A DNA stretch of 64,000 nt from Rhodopirellula halodulae (GTDB taxonomy: Bacteria; Planctomycetota; Planctomycetia; Pirellulales; Pirellulaceae), in contig NZ_JAJKFV010000033.1 of the NCBI RefSeq assembly GCF_020966775.1, positions 99,584 through 163,583 of the forward strand. The letters run 5' to 3'. Shown piece after piece: positions 60,968 to 64,000 of this stretch. Made by a program: the position numbers and the translations under genes. Positions within the stretch are counted from its first letter, which is position 1. The number at the start of each line of letters is the position of its first letter. Under the pieces are notes generated by a model. It made no database searches, was not told the DNA's origin, and saw only the letters and a program-made list of their open reading frames with translations.

Positions 60968-62239
60968 TCAATCCGTCGTCGCGGCGGCTGGCTCCGGGAT
61001 CGTCGTGCCCACCACGGCAGCCCCCACGCTGTCACCCAGCACATTGACCGCGGTTCGGAAACGATCCAATAGCCAATCAACGGCCAGGATCAGCCCCAGG
61101 TATTCCAGCGGCAACCCGACGGCTCCCAAGACAATCAACATGGTGACCAAACCGGCTTCTGGGATGCCGGCGGCTCCGATCGCTGCCAATGTCGCTGTGA
61201 CCGCAACAATCAACTGATCCGCGATGGAAAGTTCGAAACCGATGGCTTGAGCAATGAAGATCGCCGCGGCGGCTTCGTAGAGCGCGGTCCCGTCCATGTT
61301 GATGGTGGCTCCCAAGGGAATCACAAATTCGGTGGAACGTTTCGACACTCCGGCGGATTCGGCGCACTCCAATGTCACCGGCAACGTTGCGGACGAACTG
61401 GCCGTCGAAAATGCCGTCAACAACGCCTGACTCATCGCGGAGATGTAGTGGTATGGATTCTTCTTCGTGATCAAATAGTAAATCGCGGGCAGCACTACAA
61501 ATCCGTGAATGGCCAATCCGATCACGACCGCGGCAAAGTACCAACCGATTTGTTGCAACTCTTGCAAGAACTGCCCTTCCGCGTGCGCCTTCCCAAAACG
61601 CGCCGTCACCAAACAAAAGATCCCCAGAGGCGCCAGCTTCATCAGCGCCATCACGAACCGCAGCAAGAGTTCGTTGGCCTCGGTGATCAAATTCGAAATG
61701 GTCCGGACGTTGTCCATCATTGTGGTCATCAACGCGCCAATCGCAATCGTGAACACAATGATTGGCAACAACTGAGTGTCCGCGGCGGCTTGGAACAAAT
61801 TGTCCGTCACCAGCATGAGTGCCAAGTTCTCCAGCACGACGCCCATTCCAGGCGGCTCCGCTTCACCATGTGGCAATTCAGAGCTGGCCGCGATTTCTTC
61901 TAACCTGGCTGGATCGACCGTCCCCACTCCCGGCCGAATGACGTTCACAACCACCAAACCAATCGCGACCGCAAACACCGTTGTGCACAGGTAGTAGCCA
62001 ACCGCCGTCGCACCGGGACGACCGAGTTGTCGGATGTCGCCCATCCCGAGCACACCGCACATCACAGACGTGAACACCAACGGCACGACGATCATCTTCA
62101 AGGCACGCAGAAATAATTCGCCGCCAATTTCGAAGTGTGCCGCGAAATTTGGTGCAGCCAGTGCCATCGCGATAGCCGCCACGATCGCACCCGCGATCCA
62201 GTAGGTCAGGGCTTGGCTGTGCTTGGGCGATTCCGTCAT
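60968..62239 (-). CDS. Dicarboxylate/amino acid:cation symporter (DAACS family)
   Basis: A 423-residue transporter from the ATG at 62239, with AAGGAAG 7 nt upstream on the minus strand, one of the better ribosome binding sites in the window. The signature serine-rich hairpin reads FSTASSSATLPVT, and the NMDGT motif is intact (PLGATINMDGTALYEAAAAIFIAQ). Eight TM plus two re-entrant loops are expected. It imports acidic amino acids or dicarboxylates with Na+ or H+. The neighbouring NfeD genes appear unrelated. Monocistronic. Confidence 0.94.
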   Translation of the reverse strand: MTESPKHSQALTYWIAGAIVAAIAMALAAPNFAAHFEIGGELFLRALKMIVVPLVFTSVMCGVLGMGDIRQLGRPGATAVGYYLCTTVFAVAIGLVVVNVIRPGVGTVDPARLEEIAASSELPHGEAEPPGMGVVLENLALMLVTDNLFQAAADTQLLPIIVFTIAIGALMTTMMDNVRTISNLITEANELLLRFVMALMKLAPLGIFCLVTARFGKAHAEGQFLQELQQIGWYFAAVVIGLAIHGFVVLPAIYYLITKKNPYHYISAMSQALLTAFSTASSSATLPVTLECAESAGVSKRSTEFVIPLGATINMDGTALYEAAAAIFIAQAIGFELSIADQLIVAVTATLAAIGAAGIPEAGLVTMLIVLGAVGLPLEYLGLILAVDWLLDRFRTAVNVLGDSVGAAVVGTTIPEPAAATTD

Positions 62240-62560
62240 ATCTGCTTCCTTTGATGTGCATTTGATCAGGAAAATGCACAATTCGAGGGGGATGTCATGT
62301 CCCAATCAACGCGGTTTCCTGATTTCGATTGCTGTCGTCATTCCAGCAACGAAGGTCACGACGCAACCGATGCTCGCTTCCTCTACCCCACAAAATAGCG
62401 GTTTCTTCGATCGTTCGCAGGGCACCGCAACTGACCGCGACCTAGGTTTGGGATGGAATGGTTTGTCTACCACCCTGCATTTTCAAAATGGCCGACTGGG
62501 CCGCCAACTTTCACACCGGCCCCAGCGGTCTCGCTCCTGTTTGTTCACGGGAATCATCGG
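62240..62560. other. Divergent intergenic region
   Basis: About 320 bases between the DAACS gene (minus) and the right-edge gene (plus). It contains the AAGGAAG leader of the transporter, and no repeat or RNA gene was recognised. Short frames here have no family resemblance. Confidence 0.4.
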
Positions 62561-64000
62561 ATGCCATATTCAAAACGACGAAACACGCGGCGGGCCGCGA
62601 TCGGAAGTTTGTTCTTCGTAGCAGGTTTGTTCGCCGGAACGATCGTCGCCGTTCCAAAACTGCATCGTGCTTGGTTGGCGGAACAAACTCCCGTCGAGAT
62701 GACCTGCGGTGAACTACTGCAAAACGGCATTGGGGAAGCCTCCGTGGTTCGATTGACGGACGCAACCGTTGCCGAACCGCCCGAAGAGATGCAGTTCGCC
62801 ATGTTGGAGCCAGACCCCAACGCAATGCAGGCCATGCCAGTCGGAAGCGGCATGGGGGCCTGGATGTCGGGCGACAAAGTTGGCATGGCCAAGAAAACAC
62901 TCGCTGATGCTCTCCGCCACCCCCGCGCCCAAACCATGTTGGACGAAATGGTTCGTGGCGAAGTCATGCCACAGCACTTGGGCGGCACCAACATGCCACA
63001 ACCTCTGAAGCTTTCACCCGGTCGCGAAGTCGCTGCCAAAGCAGTGGACGAAGTTCGTTCCACCGGATCGCTGACCGTGTTTGTCAGCGAAGATCCAACG
63101 ATTCAGTGGATCGCGGACGGCGCGAACCTGCTAGGCGTTGGACTCCCCGAGTCTTTCGTCGATCTGGCCAAACTCGATTGCTATTCGCTGCACCCGGTCG
63201 CGCTGACCGAATCAAAACAGAATGCTGCAATCTGGGCGGTGGGCTCTGCACTCACCTTGACGCTTGGCTGGTTGCTTTGCAGTTCTGCTGGTTGGGGCAT
63301 TTGGATCCTGTTCTGTCCCATCGCCGCGGTTGCCGGCGTGTTTGGCCTTCCGATGCGATCCGGTCGTGGAAACAAGGTCACCTGGACGCTCGCGTTCTTT
63401 GCCGGTGGATTCTGTCTCGCCGCGGCTTTCGTGCTGACGGTCTTTCTGGGCGGCTTGGGATCCACGCCATCCAGTTGGGCGTTTCAAGCAGCTGGCTTCG
63501 TGTCTCTGTGTGCTGGTTTGGCGTTGTGGCTGGGGATCCTTGGCAGCATGAAAACGAAACGCAATATGGCGATGTCGATCAGCTCGCTGGACAACTTGGT
63601 TGTCGCCGAGCCCAAACGTTCGCGATCCAGTAAGAAAGCCGCGAAAAAGTCATCCGGCGATGTCGACGCATCCAAATTTGCTTCCGATGGTGTGCGACAA
63701 GACAAGCTGCAGGAAACGCTATCCAAAAACGCCAGCTACTCACGCCGCTACTTGGATCCTCGTTTGAGCGTTCCTGCCAACTTAACGATTCGCGACGAAG
63801 CGAATGAGAACATCATCGTTTGGCAGAACAATGCGTTCGAGGAACCGTTGGCCATCGAAATTGGTCGCGGCGACGCGGCTTGTTCCGCCACGGTTCAAGT
63901 CGGCTGTCAGAATCTTGTGCTTGCCATGACCGATGAACTCGATGGCAACATCCGGTTGCGTCTGATCAGCTTCCTAGACAATGGGCATTGCTTGATCAGC
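62561..64000 (+). CDS. Membrane protein of unknown function, partial (runs off the window)
   Basis: An open frame from the ATG at 62561 continues to the last base without a stop (480 codons seen). The N-terminus is basic and then hydrophobic (RRAAIGSLFFVAGLFAGTIVAVPKLHR), a probable TM anchor. A long middle with Met-rich stretches (FAMLEPDPNAMQAMPVGSG) is followed by about three more TM segments (SALTLTLGWLLCSSAGWGIWIL, FFAGGFCLAAAFVLTVFLG, ASGFVSLCAGLALWLGILG-like) and then a charged linker. It ends in a beta-rich region (LAIEIGRGDAACSATVQVGCQN). No family recognised. The frame is consistent and coding-like across its length, so the gene is probably real. Confidence 0.75.
   Translation, partial: MPYSKRRNTRRAAIGSLFFVAGLFAGTIVAVPKLHRAWLAEQTPVEMTCGELLQNGIGEASVVRLTDATVAEPPEEMQFAMLEPDPNAMQAMPVGSGMGAWMSGDKVGMAKKTLADALRHPRAQTMLDEMVRGEVMPQHLGGTNMPQPLKLSPGREVAAKAVDEVRSTGSLTVFVSEDPTIQWIADGANLLGVGLPESFVDLAKLDCYSLHPVALTESKQNAAIWAVGSALTLTLGWLLCSSAGWGIWILFCPIAAVAGVFGLPMRSGRGNKVTWTLAFFAGGFCLAAAFVLTVFLGGLGSTPSSWAFQAAGFVSLCAGLALWLGILGSMKTKRNMAMSISSLDNLVVAEPKRSRSSKKAAKKSSGDVDASKFASDGVRQDKLQETLSKNASYSRRYLDPRLSVPANLTIRDEANENIIVWQNNAFEEPLAIEIGRGDAACSATVQVGCQNLVLAMTDELDGNIRLRLISFLDNGHCLIS

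Noticed and set aside
1-64000. CRISPR array, insertion sequence, prophage or rRNA
   Set aside because: No evenly spaced repeats with unique spacers, no transposase/integrase-like frames, and no rRNA-like sequence noticed on either strand.

Overview
The window looks like a chromosomal segment from a marine planctomycete of the Rhodopirellula/Pirellulaceae type. This is inferred from gene content, not from a marker-gene search. The indicators are two very large PVC-type cytochrome/beta-propeller proteins with CxxCH motifs, a DUF1501 Tat protein, a DUF1598 protein, two secreted sulfatases, a CE15 glucuronyl esterase, several Ser/Thr kinases, a sigma factor fused to a membrane/secretin-like tail, weak Shine-Dalgarno usage and a moderately high G+C. 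About 44 protein genes, one tRNA and several short non-coding elements can be supported. I see no insertion sequence, prophage, CRISPR array, rRNA or replication origin.

Layout. 1-697: no convincing gene, two copies of a short REP-like palindrome. 698-2892: egtD-egtB (ergothioneine). 3048-5032 (minus): dinB (Pol IV) with an overlapping SRAP/HMCES gene. 5435-7341: a small unknown ORF and a response regulator with a degenerate HD-type output domain. 7415-7489: tRNA-His. 7781-11650: a 1289-residue kinase-ATPase signalling protein, closed by a terminator hairpin. 11859-18014: DUF1598 protein, an FHA-GAF-sigma54 activator, and the sigma factor/membrane/STN fusion. 18157-21177 (minus): a three-heme-motif glucose-dehydrogenase-like protein. 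21486-23102: ftsY and miaE. 23368-27352: two unknowns and a GlmU-like nucleotidyltransferase/acyltransferase. 27462-27897: a 215-bp tandem duplication. 27917-33687: sugar isomerase-like gene, a 1029-residue secreted unknown, and a DUF1501 protein. 33829-35493: membrane-anchored kinase. 35577-36105 (minus): ParE-like toxin and antitoxin.

36554-45222 is a polysaccharide/sulfate-ester catabolism region (sulfatase, PVC cytochrome, second sulfatase, LamG-like protein, CE15 esterase). hrpB overlaps its end by 4 bp. 47820-53109 holds a thioredoxin-like lipoprotein, tusA, a DsrE protein, a PAS-GGDEF-EAL protein and a DsrE2-like protein: a sulfur-relay/redox and c-di-GMP block. 53443-55325 (minus): SSS symporter plus DUF3311 partner, ended by a strong terminator. 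55602-62239: SLC13-type permease with RCK_C domains, PaaI-like thioesterase, short and long NfeD proteins, and a DAACS carboxylate symporter. A membrane protein gene starting at 62561 runs off the right edge.

The most unusual item is the single-polypeptide sigma factor / transmembrane / secretin-N-like fusion at 15753-18014. It sits directly downstream of an FHA-containing sigma54 activator and within reach of a giant Ser/Thr kinase. Together these suggest a local envelope-signalling locus, but that link is inference.
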